A DNA stretch of 64,000 bases from Polyangiaceae bacterium. GTDB lineage: Bacteria > Myxococcota_A > Polyangia > Polyangiales > Polyangiaceae. The notes beneath the pieces were generated by a model, which ran no database searches, was not told where the DNA came from, and saw only the letters and a program-made list of their open reading frames with translations. The translations under genes and the position numbers were made by a program. Positions 34,779-43,757 of the stretch are shown in pieces (the first letter of the stretch is position 1; every line of letters starts with the position of its first letter). The stretch spans positions 434,001 to 498,000 of the forward strand of contig JADJXL010000028.1 of the NCBI GenBank assembly GCA_016715885.1, given 5' to 3'.

Positions 34779-35516
34779 ATGAACGAAAAAAAAGACGAAA
34801 GAGCGTCGCGCATTGCCGTCGTCGTGCCGGCGTTTCGGGAGGAAGAACGGATTGGAATGACCGTACGCCGAGTGCCGAGCATCGTGAATCACGTCATCGT
34901 CGTCGATGACGCGAGCGACGATCGGACATCGGATGAAGCGCTCGCGGCGAACGACGGGCGCTTGCGGCTCGTCAAGCATTCGGTGAATCGCGGCGTAGGT
35001 GCGGCCATTTTGACGGGTTATGCGGAAGCGCGTGCACTGGGTGCAGACGTGGCTGTCGTCATGGCTGGCGATGGACAAATGGATCCGGACGACTTGCCAG
35101 CGCTCATCGATCCCATCGTGCGTGGTGACGCCGATTATGTGAAAGGGGATCGGCTGCGGCATCCCGCTGTATGGCGCGACATGCCTTTGCATCGGCTCGT
35201 GGGGACGGCGGCGCTCGCATGGGCCACGCGCTATGCATCGGGATTGTCGGCGTTATCGGATAGCCAATGCGGTTACACGGCCATTGGCGCACGCGCAATG
35301 GATTGCGTGCTGCGCGAAGGCATGTGGCCTCGATATGGGTATCCGAATGATGTGCTCGGCACGTTGAGTCGACATGGGTATCGCATTGCGGAAGTGCCGG
35401 TGAGGCCGGTGTACCAGGGTGAAAAGAGCGGGCTACGCGCCTGGCATTTGTTCACGATTGGTTATGTCGTGGGAAGGGTTGCCGTGCGGCGGGTGAGAAA
35501 GGCTTCGGCGATCTGA
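34779..35516 (+). CDS. family 2 glycosyltransferase
   Basis: Soluble glycosyltransferase of 245 aa, close to dolichol/polyprenol-phosphate sugar transferases. It has a GT-A nucleotide-sugar site: VVVPAFREE, VDDASDDRT, and the DxD-like MAGDGQMDPDD. The C-terminal membrane helices of many DPM-like enzymes are absent; the protein ends in a basic tail. It is followed by glmM after the insertion; originally the two genes must have been adjacent, since the segment linking them is duplicated. Its last 15 codons lie in the left direct repeat. Confidence 0.9.
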   Translation: MNEKKDERASRIAVVVPAFREEERIGMTVRRVPSIVNHVIVVDDASDDRTSDEALAANDGRLRLVKHSVNRGVGAAILTGYAEARALGADVAVVMAGDGQMDPDDLPALIDPIVRGDADYVKGDRLRHPAVWRDMPLHRLVGTAALAWATRYASGLSALSDSQCGYTAIGARAMDCVLREGMWPRYGYPNDVLGTLSRHGYRIAEVPVRPVYQGEKSGLRAWHLFTIGYVVGRVAVRRVRKASAI

Positions 35517-35907
35517 CGTGCATCGGACGCGTCGAAACATGCACTCGAACATGCATTTCGTCAGGAACGTCGAGCGACGACGATTTGCTAATTTTCTTTT
35601 ATTACATATTTTACATTTTCAACAAAATGTGAATTCTCAATGACCGCTCTGCTCGTCGGCGACGATCGCATTCGTCCTGGGACCGCGCGTCGAATGTTTC
35701 ATTTGCCAAATCTTCTGACCAACAACCCCGGTTGCCCGGCGAGCATCCAACCTTCTGCCTCCGCAAAACGGCAACGGTGGGCTTCGAACGGGCTAACGCT
35801 CGTGCCCTTCCCCGACTAGCGTGACGGCGTGGCCAAAACGACGACCAAGAAGAAAGACCACCCGGTGGACCTAGCCAAGAGCAGCACACGAAAGCTCTTC
35901 GGAACGG
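35471..35907 (+). repeat. left copy of a 437-bp direct repeat
   Basis: Spans the last 15 codons of the glycosyltransferase gene, the spacer and the first 26 codons of glmM. It matches 41213-41646 with both coding ends identical; differences are in the AT-rich spacer and are mostly short indels. Beyond each end the sequences are unrelated. It marks the left border of a 5.3 kb insertion. Confidence 0.95.
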
Positions 35908-35942
35908 TCACATCCTGGGATATGAAGCCAATCGGGATATAG
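35829..35942 (+). pseudogene. glmM: 5' fragment of glmM created by the duplication
   Basis: A GTG start and 26 codons identical to the start of glmM at 41568 (AKTTTKKKDHPVDLA... up to RKLFGT) run over the repeat border into foreign DNA and stop at TAG 35940-35942. The product would be a 37-residue peptide. It keeps the native ribosome site and probably the native promoter, so it could be translated, but has no enzymatic part. Confidence 0.85.
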
Positions 35943-38212
35943 GCGCGCCGCTCGGACGACACCTCCGGAATCGCGAGATAATCCGAATTAGGTTGTGCAA
36001 TTTGACGAAATAGAGTCGGATATTTTGCATACGCCCTCGTGCTGGCCGCCGTGCTGGCTTCGCGAAATTTTTTGACATTCTCTACACGATCCCAAACCAG
36101 CGTCAGTTTCTTTAGCTCACGAGGGTCCGCGTCCTTCAGCCAAAGACAATATCTCGTGACACCATCGATGAAATTCCCGCCGCTCATATAGGCTCGGATG
36201 TACTTTTCAGCACCCGGCTCCGCGGCGACCAACTCATCGCGCTCCTGCTCGGAAAGGATGAGGTGTCCGCCGTCCGTCGGCTTGTTCCCCAGGACATCTT
36301 GGGAACATCGCTTATGGGCGATGAACGGTTGACTACAACGCGATCGGACCCTTCCACGAGATATGGGCAGATGTTCGTTGCTTTAGATACGGAAACCAAT
36401 TTTCCATCGGGAGCGTACTCATAGATCCGCTTATTTGACCCATCAAACGCTCCAGAAGCCGATTACGACGACATGAACATGCGCCTTGCCCCGCGCTTCA
36501 CTCTGCCAAACAAAGGTACGATGAGCGAAATGGATCTTTAATTTGTATTTTTGGACGAGGAACGTCCACAACAAGCCAACCTGTTCACCTTGCGTGATAG
36601 AATTCGTTGAGACAAACGCGACCTGAATGCGAGTCCCACGAATATAGTCGGCAGCCTTGACATACCAATTACATACGTAGTCCAAAACGCCATGCGCCGA
36701 AATACCGGACATGACAAAGTCCTGATCTGCCTTCTGCTGCTGATTTTGATAATGATGCCCGACAAACGGCGGGTTTCCGAGAATATAGGAGCATTCCTCG
36801 GGCGGGACGACATCGCGCCAATCGAGGCAAAGAGCATTACCAACGACGATCGTCGGGGACTTTTTAAGGGGGAGGCGCACGAAGTAGTTGCCGAACAGCG
36901 TAGAAACGCGCAAGTTCATTTGATGATCCGTAAGCCACATCGCCACTTCGGCGATTCGTGCCGGCCATTCTTCCAGCTCGATCCCGAAAAATTGATCGAC
37001 ATCAATGCGCGCTAGCGCCGAAATGTCGGTGACGCGCTGGCCTGACGATAGCGCCTGCAGTACATCCAATTCGAGTTGGCGAAGCTCGCGATATGCAATC
37101 ACGAGAAAACTGCCACATCCGCATGCCGGATCCAAAAACTTCAGCTTTCCGAGCGCTATGTGAAATTCTGAAAGCCGACGGCGGTCGTGCTTTATCCGTT
37201 CGAACTCGCTCCGTAAATCGTCCAGAAATAGCGATTGAACCACCTTGAGAATATCGGGTTCCCACGTGTAATGCGCACCAAACTGTCGCCGTTCTCGCGA
37301 ATCCAAAACGGATTGGAAGAGCGCCCCGAAGATCGCGGGCGATATCGTCGACCAGTTGAATTCAGTGCAATGGAGAAGCGCATCGCGCGCGTTGCGATGA
37401 AAATGCGTGATCCTGAGGCGCTCCGCAAATAGTCCGCCGTTGACGTACGGGAGACCTTTGAGGTCCTCCGGCATATGCTTGGATCGTTGTTCTACCGGTG
37501 TGTCGAGTATATCGAAGATTTCAGCAAGATGCGGACCAAGGTCGGAACCATCCTCTTTCGTATGATTGCGGATGTACAACGCGAAGGCATCGCGCGGGTC
37601 GAATATGCTCGTATCATCCGCGAAAAGACAAAACAAAATGCGTACGAGCAATCGCTCCAACGCATGCCCCTTGTAGCCGGAATCCTCGAGCGCATCCCGC
37701 AAAGACCCAAGCCGCTCAGCGGCCGCAATATTGATTGGGTTCTGGTCGATGAGGCTAGGCTGCTGGTACCCCGGAATGAAGGCGAATGCGTGAATGTGCT
37801 TGTACAGCTCATCAAGGTCGAACGTTACCGAAGTGTCTGCCTCGAGGTCGTACAATGCGAACCGAAGGAAGTCCGAAACAATCAGGTACCGCGGGACGTC
37901 GTCGGCACGCCCAGCCGAATGAAGACGCTGAATGTAATCGATTCCCTGCGAGTGCGCCTTGTCCAGACTCTTGCCTGCACTCTTGTGTTCGACGAGCAAG
38001 GTGCCACGCCAAAAAAGATCGATGAATTTGTACGTCCCCTTGATCGTTTTGACGGGCTCTTCAAAGGTGGCGACGTGCCTTCGCCGCAAGCCGAAGACTC
38101 GAAAAAAGTCGTCCCAGAACGTCTTACCTTCGGCGTGCTCTCGAGTCTCGCCCTTCCACTCCTTGGCAAAGCTGATGGCGTTGGCGCGAATCTCGTTCCA
38201 CGACAGGGGCAT
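35908..38212 (-). pseudogene. truncated MmeI-like (type IIL) restriction-methylase gene, two frameshifts
   Basis: Fused restriction-modification enzyme. The N-terminal domain has a PD-ExK pattern (IDLFWRGTLLVEHKSAG, about residues 62-80). A helical spacer leads to an adenine methylase with motif I LDPACGCGSFLVIAYREL and catalytic ILGNPPFVG (NPPF). The frame from 38212 ends at 36443; coding continues after one-base shifts near 36450 (AFDGSNKRIYEYAPDG) and near 36290 (PTDGGHLILSEQERDEL) and then runs to YIPIGF, part of the target-recognition region. There it is cut by the repeat border at 35908, so the last 100-200 residues are lost. Specificity and activity are doubtful. Confidence 0.85.
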
Positions 38213-38487
38213 GGGGCGCGAGCCTACTGTTTATGCAACCCCGGCGTCAAGGAAAAGACTCGGTTCGAACAAGGGCATGGTTACCCGTAGAGTCCGAATT
38301 ACCGGGCTTGACGAGCACATCTGTTTTCTCGTAGCCTCGCAACAGGCCGTGCAAGGGGGTGTCGTGCTCTACCGCTACCTTGAGCCGATGTTGTCGCTAT
38401 CGTATTAAAGCGGCGATGGACGGAATCAATCGGGTGGTAAATGTGAACCTTTCTCCTGATAACCTTGTTAATCCAAGGAAAGAACAC

Positions 38488-39299
38488 ATGATAAAGCGAG
38501 ACATATCGATGACAGCCTTAACAAACGCACGCGTCCAGAGTCACACGATTTTGAGCCGCTGGCGATTGGCCTCGGTGGCATTGTTCACTACAACATTGGG
38601 CATGTTTATGTTGATGGCCGGATGCGCGGCGAGCGACGAGCATATCGTGGCGCCCCCGCAGTCATCGGATCGGTCTCAGCTATTGGAGCGGTCGCTTCCT
38701 CGAAGCGTCATAGCTGCCCTTCAAGGCTGCACGAACGGGCGGGTTTCGCGACTTTCGCGGCACTCGTACAATATATCTTTCGAGGTCCGGGCGACGGCAC
38801 TGGGTGTGGTTCGAGATGTCGAGCCGAACGGGAACCGACTGGACGACGCGAGCTCGAGGAATGCTTGATCCAGGCGCTCGAGCAGATGCGAGTCTTCGAC
38901 GTCCTGCCAGAGGAGGGTGAATCGTTATCATCGGGAAATTCTCAAAGCATACTACCGCATTCGCGCAGCCTCATTGGTGACACCACAATGCTGCTGCCTC
39001 ATGTGTACGAGTTGCTGCCGATCGTCATTGGTGGCTCGGGCGTGACGATCGTCGTGGGTGTTGGGGTTGTCGTGCTTGCCGCAGTGGTCGCGGGTAAATT
39101 GTCGAAGGAGTGCCAGAAACAATGGGACCAAGCAATCAGACAATGCATCGAATGGCTCTCTTCCCCCAACCCTCCGCGCGGCCTGACCGGAGGACATACG
39201 AACGCTAAGGACTGCGCGCGCGGGCATGTTGACGAGCGGTGCGGTGGCAATCGCGTCGATTCGGGCGGCAGAGAAGCCCGCCCAGGAAGGAGGACGTGA
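38488..39299 (+). pseudogene. lipoprotein with C-terminal membrane helix, one frameshift
   Basis: Start at ATG 38488 (after AGGAAAG), signal peptide with lipobox LMAGC near residue 38. Residues about 80-140 resemble the C-terminal domain of AgmX/TonB-like envelope proteins (FEVRATALGVVRDVEP...ELEECLIQALEQM). One shift near 38850 moves the frame. The second half has a glycine/valine-rich helix (VVGVGVVVLAAVVAG) and a Cys-rich end with the element PPRGLTGGHTNAKDCARGHV. The TPR gene follows in the same direction after 69 bases. A secreted or surface factor with an intracellular partner is possible; family known to me only from myxobacterial hypotheticals. Confidence 0.6.
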
Positions 39300-39368
39300 C
39301 GTTGTTTTTAGGTGCACGATACGATCGAAAGTCGCATTTTTGCGCTACGTACGAAATGAGGTTTTGTC

Positions 39369-40145
39369 ATGGTGGATGATTATGAATTGCCCGAGGTTCC
39401 GGACGATAAGGAGACTGCGCTAGCCAAAAGACTAGGCGCAGCCGGCCTGGCCCAAATCGACGCCAATCTGCTCGACCAAGCAGACAATATGTTTCACAAG
39501 GCGGCACGAATCATTGCCGATGCCATCAAAGAAGGCGGCTTTCCGCTTGACGACACCCATTGCTGCGTCCATCTCCGTCGGTTGATCGCTCTCGCGGATT
39601 CTGGGACACTCGAATGGGCGGGAAACCTGCGACGGCCCCGGTTCAGCGAAGTGCGGTTGCCCGCCGACACCTGGGAACGGGTGCGCGAGGAGGTCCAGGA
39701 GCGAAAGAGGGCGAAGGAGCAAGCCGATTTCGAGGATGCGGTGAGCCAAACCGAGCAACATCCCGATGATCCCAAGGCTTGGCGCGCGCTCGCGCGTGCC
39801 CACAACTCCAACGATGATTACCCAGCGGCAATTACTGCAATGACGCGAGCAATCGAGCTCGGGTTGTCGGCTTCCGACGCATACTGGGATCGAGGCCGAT
39901 ATGCACTCATGGCGGGCGACTATGATCTGGCTATTGCTGACTTCAGCCAAGGGCTCGTTCTTTCTGACCAACTGAATAATGACGACCTCCGCGAGGAGCT
40001 CCACTTCCTTCGAGCGGAGGCATTCTTCCAGCTGGGCCGAAAAACTGAGGCGCGTGCCGACTTGGAGCACGTGCGCGATGACTGTGTCTCGTGGACGATT
40101 CAGGTGCGCTCGAAAGACGAGCTTTTGGCTTTGTGCGCGGAATGA
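39369..40145 (+). CDS. tetratricopeptide-repeat protein
   Basis: Cytoplasmic protein of 258 aa. The N-terminal 120 residues are helical with no named domain (LAKRLGAAGLAQIDANLLDQ). About residues 125-235 form three TPR units (DDPKAWRALARAHNSNDDYP; SASDAYWDRGRYALMAGDYD; EELHFLRAEAFFQLGRKTEA). It is the only intact gene in the 5.3 kb insertion and is paired with the preceding lipoprotein gene, so it may bind that protein or neutralise it, as an immunity protein would. No toxin domain is recognised in the partner, so this remains inference. Confidence 0.8.
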   Translation: MVDDYELPEVPDDKETALAKRLGAAGLAQIDANLLDQADNMFHKAARIIADAIKEGGFPLDDTHCCVHLRRLIALADSGTLEWAGNLRRPRFSEVRLPADTWERVREEVQERKRAKEQADFEDAVSQTEQHPDDPKAWRALARAHNSNDDYPAAITAMTRAIELGLSASDAYWDRGRYALMAGDYDLAIADFSQGLVLSDQLNNDDLREELHFLRAEAFFQLGRKTEARADLEHVRDDCVSWTIQVRSKDELLALCAE

Positions 40146-40277
40146 ATCAGGGTTCGGCAACGACTCTGCATTCGCGCAGCATTACGTTCCGTCGTCATGG
40201 TGGCCTTGTCGGTGCTCGGCCCACAAATCAAACGACGATTGAGCACACATACAACGCACTCCCCCGCCCCATGCGCA

Positions 40278-41017
40278 TCATTCAGGCCCCGTCTTCTTCC
40301 GACGCACCGACCGCGATTGCAACGCTGGAACGAATCGATCCACCTCGTCCATCCATAACCACATGCCCACGCGACGCAGCTCTCAAAGGCGCGTCGCGAG
40401 CAGCGTCCAAATCGATCACGCAAAGCGACCGCCTCGCTCGCCGGGTCCTTGCTCCGCGTACCTTTGGGCTTGAGCCGTTTGAGTAGCTCCGTCCCTACAT
40501 TTGCAGCTTCCGTGATCTGCTCCGGCGTGACCGCCGTTTTTCCGGCAATCGCCGTGGCGTGTTTGGTCATGAGCGCGGCCAAATCAATGTTGTCTTGCGC
40601 CAAATCGATGGGCCCCGTCCCCACTCGTATGCGCTCGACTTCATGCGCCGGCAATATGCCCGCTACAGCAAGCGCTTCGGCAGACGTGAGCAGCAACGTG
40701 CGCGATGCTCGGGCCTTGTCGATAAGCGCGCCCGTCGACCCGTCACTCGTACGGTCCACCTGCGCCGCCGCATAAATGACCGCAAGCGCCAAGTCGGGGA
40801 GCTGTTGCAATGCAACGACGTCCACGGTCGGCAATTCTGCTTTGATCCGATCCATGTGAGGCGAAATGGCGTCGAGACCCATCTCGACATTGTGCAACGC
40901 CAGCGATCCGTCAGCGCGAAATGGACGCACGTCCGCTTCCGCCAGCGTTTCTGCTTCAGGAAGGAATTGCTCGTAGGCCTTCTGCGAACCAACAACTTCA
41001 GGAGTAGGATTGGACAT
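40278..41017 (-). pseudogene. unidentified helical protein, C-terminus frameshifted
   Basis: About 245 aa, started at ATG 41017 (MSNPTPEV). The first 190 residues are mostly helical and Ala/Leu-rich, without a known domain. From about residue 195 the frame as given is Arg/Cys-rich and implausible. Taking the other frame gives IWTLLATRL and then LRRVGMWLWMDEVDRFVPAL with a stop at 40278, which fits a common C-terminal pattern in myxobacterial hypothetical proteins as I recall them; one or two corrections near 40390-40420 are needed. It lies at the right end of the insertion, in opposite orientation to the TPR gene. Confidence 0.6.
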
Positions 41018-41567
41018 GATCCGCATTACACCGGAAGACGATCATCGTGACAAGTTCAGGTTGCAGAATCGACGGACATCACGACATTCGTCGCGCCGAA
41101 AGGGTCGACCATCGACGTCATTCCACCCACCCAACCTGGTGCGTCGAACACAAGGCGCCCCCCGGTAACCTCGCAAGCACACAGGCGCACATCGTCACCA
41201 ACTTGGTAACCTGGGAAGGGTTGCCGTGCGGCGGGTGAGAAAGGCTTCGGCGATCTGACGTGCATCGGACGCGTCGAAACAGCACTCGAACACGATTTCG
41301 TCAGGAACGTCGAGCGACGACGATTTGCGAATTTCTTTTATTCATTTTTACATTGCCAACAAAATGCTGAATTCTCACGACCGCTCTGCTCGTCGGCGAC
41401 GATCGCATTCGTCCTGAGACCGCGCGTCGAATATGTTTCATTTGCCAAAACTTCTGACCAACAACCTCGGTTGCCCGGCGAGCATCCAACCTTCTGCCTC
41501 CGCAAAACGGCAACGGTGGGCTTCAAACGGGCTAACGCTCGTGCCCTTCCCCGACTAGCGTGACGGC
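41018..41567. other. spacer with right direct repeat, no separate gene
   Basis: Upstream of 41213 it holds the promoter region of the 41017 gene and nothing recognisable. From 41213 it is the right copy of the direct repeat with the native spacer and promoter region of glmM. Confidence 0.6.
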
Positions 41568-41646
41568 GTGGCCAAAACGACGACCAAGAAGAAAGACCAC
41601 CCGGTGGACCTAGCCAAGAGCAGCACACGAAAGCTCTTCGGAACGG
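41213..41646 (+). repeat. right copy of the 437-bp direct repeat
   Basis: Second copy of 35471-35907, 434 bp. It contains the last 15 codons of the glycosyltransferase as a headless fragment, the spacer, and the first 26 codons of the full glmM gene. It marks the right border of the insertion. Confidence 0.95.
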
Positions 41647-42987
41647 ACGGAGTTCGCGGCGCGGCCAACGAGCCGCCGATGACCCCGGAGATGGCCCTGC
41701 GCCTCGGCAGGGGCCGTCGCGTTCGTCGCGCGTCGCGGGAAAAACCGCAAAGTACGCGTCGTCATCGGCAAAGACACGCGTTTGTCCGGGTACATGTTCG
41801 AAACGGCCATCGCGTCGGGCATTTGCGCCATGGGCGGTCACGTGATGCTCAGCGGCCCCATCCCCACGCCTGCCGTTGCGCAACTGACGCGCAGCATGCG
41901 AGCCGATGCGGGCATCGTCATCAGCGCGAGCCACAATCCGTACGGCGACAACGGCATCAAGATCTTCGGCCCCGACGGGTTCAAGCTTCCCGACGCGGAA
42001 GAAGCGGAAATCGAGCGCTTGATGGACTCGTCGTCCCTCGATGAGATGCGTGTGACGGGCGCGGCGATAGGTGGTGCGACGCGTTTGGAAGATGCACGCG
42101 GTCGTTACGTCGTCTTTTGCAAGAACACGTTCCCTGCGCACTTGTCGCTCGAAGGACTACACATCGTCGTCGATGCGGCCCACGGTGCCGCGTACCGCGT
42201 CGCGCCGGCGGTCCTCACCGAGCTTGGTGCCGACGTGCATGCGTTCGGCGTTCGTCCGAATGGGCGAAACATCAACCGAGACGCGGGCGCATTGCATCCC
42301 GAGCACGTCGTGAACGAGGTCGTGCGGCGGCAAGCATCGCTCGGGATTGCGCTCGATGGAGACGCCGATCGCGTGATCATGATCGACGAGAAGGGACAGG
42401 TCGTCGATGGCGACGCGGTCATGGCGATGGTTGCGCGCAGCATGATTCGCCAGGACAAACTCCCCAAGCGCACGGTGGTCAGCACGGTGATGTCGAACTT
42501 GGGCCTCGAACGAGCGGTCGAAGCCGAAGGTGGAAAGGTCGTACGAACGGCCGTGGGTGACAGGTACGTGGTCGAGGCGATGCGTGCGGGTGGTTATTCC
42601 TTCGGCGGTGAACAATCGGGACATCTCATTTTTCTCGATCACGCCACGACGGGCGATGGCATCGTCGCTGCCTTGAAGGTGCTCGCGATCATGCTCGAAT
42701 CGGGCAAACCCCTATCCGAGCTTGCGAACAGCGCGATGCAGCGCGTGCCTCAGGTGCTCGAGAACGCGACGTTCGTGCGGCGCATGCCCATCGAATCGAT
42801 GCCCACGATGCGGCTCGTGGTCGATCGCATCGAAAAGACGCTCGGCGGCGCGGGCCGCGTGCTCGTGCGATGGAGCGGCACCGAGCCCAAGCTGCGCGTC
42901 ATGGTCGAAGGCGAAGATGCTGCGGCCATCGCGCGTTACGCAAAAGAGATCGTCGAAGCCGCAACGCGCGACGTGGTCGCGGGCTGA
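41568..42987 (+). pseudogene. glmM: phosphoglucosamine mutase, one frameshift
   Basis: Converts glucosamine-6-phosphate to glucosamine-1-phosphate for UDP-GlcNAc and the cell wall. About 472 aa if repaired. The start GTG 41568 adds a basic extension (KTTTKKK) before the usual RKLFGTDGVRG. The catalytic phosphoserine lies in ISASHNPYGDNGIK, the metal loop is LDGDADR, the sugar loop GGEQSGH and the phosphate site RWSGTEPKLRV. A G4 run at about 41710 shifts the frame between ALRLGR and AVAFVARRGKNRKV; removing one G restores it. As the enzyme is normally essential and no second copy is seen, the shift is probably a sequencing error. Confidence 0.9.
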
Positions 42988-43002
42988 ACGTTTCAGCTCA
43001 AA

Positions 43003-43401
43003 TCAATTCGAACGCGAGCGAGTTCGTGCAAGCGTTCCGAACAACCGCAGCCCAGCAAGCCATCCAAACACGACGACGCCCCCGATGTTGGCGGCCAGAT
43101 CTCCCAAGCTGAACGTCCGTGACGGCGAAAAACCCTGAGCACATTCGTCGATGGTCGCAATCGTGCCCACGACGAATGGCCCGATTGGCAGGCTCAGAAA
43201 GCGCATCCGAGCGTCCGCGGTTGCGTGCCTGGCGAGAAACGAAGCGCCGCCGAGCAAGACGAAGTGAATGAGTTTGTCCGCGTGCGACCGGCCCACGAGC
43301 GCGCTCACGTGCAGATGTTTGGTGTAGGCCAGAGCGGAGATGACACCGAGCATGATCACGTAGATCACCAGGACAAACTGCCAGGCACGTTGCGATCTCA
43401 T
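43003..43401 (-). CDS. VanZ-family membrane protein
   Basis: Small membrane protein of 132 aa with four hydrophobic helices, started at ATG 43401 (MRSQRAWQF), because upstream codons run into the tRNA gene. Family features are KLIHFVLLGGASFLA in helix 2 and the conserved acidic segment IDECAQGFSPSRTFSLGDL between helices 3 and 4. VanZ proteins are linked to teicoplanin tolerance in one plasmid, but most chromosomal relatives have unknown function. It converges with glmM, with 15 bases between the stops. Confidence 0.85.
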   Translation of the reverse strand: MRSQRAWQFVLVIYVIMLGVISALAYTKHLHVSALVGRSHADKLIHFVLLGGASFLARHATADARMRFLSLPIGPFVVGTIATIDECAQGFSPSRTFSLGDLAANIGGVVVFGWLAGLRLFGTLARTRSRSN

Positions 43402-43469
43402 GCGCGACCCCGAAATGGCAAAAGGCGCCGCATGCATTGCGACGCCTTTGCCATCTTTCGCATCATCAG

Positions 43470-43542
43470 TGGAGCTGAGGGGAATCGAACCCCTGACCTT
43501 CTGACTGCCAGTCAGACGCTCTCCCAACTGAGCTACAGCCCC
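43470..43542 (-). tRNA. tRNA-Ala (anticodon GGC)
   Basis: On the minus strand a 73-base cloverleaf begins GGGGCTGTAGCTCAGTTGGG. The acceptor stem GGGGCTG pairs with CAGCTCC, with one G-T pair. The anticodon stem is TCTGA/TCAGA with loop CTGGCAG, giving anticodon GGC. The T arm is AGGGGTTCGATTCCCCT. The CCA end is not encoded. Confidence 0.97.
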
Positions 43543-43677
43543 GGTCGATCCGAGAGGGGGCAGGTTCTACAGCGCTTTTCGGCGCTTGTCCCGTTCTTTT
43601 TTAAGTATTTTGAAGCACGGTGGGGTTGAGGCCGGGCCTGGGTTTGGAAGCCCGGTCGAATCGAGACCTTGCCAGGG

Positions 43678-43744
43678 CTTGTACGCTCGCTTCGCGCGCG
43701 TGGGCCGCGACCGAGCGCGCACGCCCGCGAAGCGAGCGTCCAAG
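43678..43744. terminator. long hairpin after the acyl-CoA dehydrogenase gene
   Basis: A 19-bp inverted repeat (CTTGTACGCTCGCTTCGCG against CGCGAAGCGAGCGTCCAAG, one mismatch) encloses a GC-rich loop that can itself pair. It lies 14 bases beyond the stop of the gene at 43758. A T-run is absent, so it may be an intergenic repeat rather than a terminator. Confidence 0.5.
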
Positions 43745-43757
43745 TCCTGACCCGCCT

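Noticed and set aside
38359..38487. Extended N-terminus of the lipoprotein in the insertion
   Set aside because: The upstream 43 codons would precede the signal peptide; the ATG at 38488 with AGGAAAG fits better.
40160..41646. Transposon target-site duplication as origin of the repeat at the insertion borders
   Set aside because: Known transposon duplications are 2-15 bases; the repeat here is about 437 bases, and no terminal inverted repeats or transposase are visible.
43470..43542. tRNA-Ala as attachment site for the nearby 5.3 kb insertion
   Set aside because: The insertion borders lie at 35907 and 41213 and do not involve the tRNA; no copy of the tRNA 3' end is found at the borders and there is no integrase gene.
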